Below, piece by piece: positions 21,061-21,090 of a DNA stretch of 21,090 nt (its first letter is position 1; every line of letters starts with the position of its first letter). The stretch is taken from NCBI GenBank assembly GCA_964517355.1, contig CAZFCK010000064.1, positions 1-21,090 on the forward strand, written 5' to 3'. This DNA comes from CAZFCK01 sp964517355. Lineage in GTDB: Bacteria > Desulfobacterota > Desulfovibrionia > Desulfovibrionales > Desulfovibrionaceae. The notes beneath the pieces were generated by a model, which saw nothing but the letters and a program-made list of their open reading frames with translations, made no database searches and was not told the DNA's origin. A program made the position numbers and the translations under genes.

Positions 21061-21090
21061 ATTCTTTTTTTCTTTAAGTCCGAAAGTCGT

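Noticed and set aside
1..21090. tRNA or rRNA genes
   Set aside because: No cloverleaf with a T-loop GTTCRA pattern and no rRNA signature was seen on either strand.

Overview
The window most resembles a chromosomal segment of a Desulfovibrio-like sulfate reducer (Desulfovibrionaceae). The basis is protein resemblance from memory: a flagellin, a selenocysteine peroxiredoxin of the kind known from this group, a Na+-pumping oxaloacetate decarboxylase set, and GC-rich coding DNA separated by long AT-rich gaps full of small palindromic repeats. No database search was possible.

Layout. (1) 1-1808: a flagellin gene on the minus strand with a well-formed sigma-54 promoter and an adjacent inverted repeat, then a gene-free stretch with a 76-bp repeat and a terminator. 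(2) 1809-3351: an Rrf2/IscR-type regulator and a BirA-type biotin ligase without a DNA-binding domain, both minus. (3) 3613-9090: oadG, oadB, oadA and an ATP-type PEP carboxykinase, all plus, together forming a C3/C4 node (oxaloacetate to pyruvate with Na+ export, and oxaloacetate to PEP). The divergent biotin ligase probably charges the biotin lysine of OadA. (4) 9206-11641: a membrane histidine-kinase-like protein, an overlapping response regulator with an unusual C-terminal domain, and a small exported protein, translated as an overlapping unit. (5) 11939-14209: a large exported protein with five PEGA repeats, a TPR-like end and a tryptophan-repeat near its N-terminus. (6) 14210-14999: about 790 bp without a protein gene but dense with repeats, hairpins and two strong plus-strand terminators. 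(7) 15000-15734: a peroxiredoxin whose catalytic residue is encoded by in-frame UGA, followed by a SECIS-like hairpin, so a selenoprotein. (8) 16159-20561: a small exported protein, a MltB-family lytic transglycosylase, two small minus-strand genes and a probable lipoprotein, mostly cell-envelope proteins. (9) 20562-21090: gene-free, repeats only.

Two dispersed repeat families stand out. Family 1 (about 130 bp; 1-107 minus, 14718-14846 plus, 20932-21060 plus) carries a promoter-like pair with a constant 19-nt spacer followed by two GC-rich hairpins, and looks like a multicopy small-RNA or mobile palindromic unit. Family 2 is marked by the termini CTAGAGCAT/ATGCTCTAG and occurs just at or after gene ends (14208-14419, 16686-16764, 18331-18466, with a 76-bp core also at 1436-1511). 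In two genes the stop codon itself lies in the TAGAGCAT motif.

The best supported unusual item is the selenocysteine peroxiredoxin. The repeat families are the best candidates for something undescribed.
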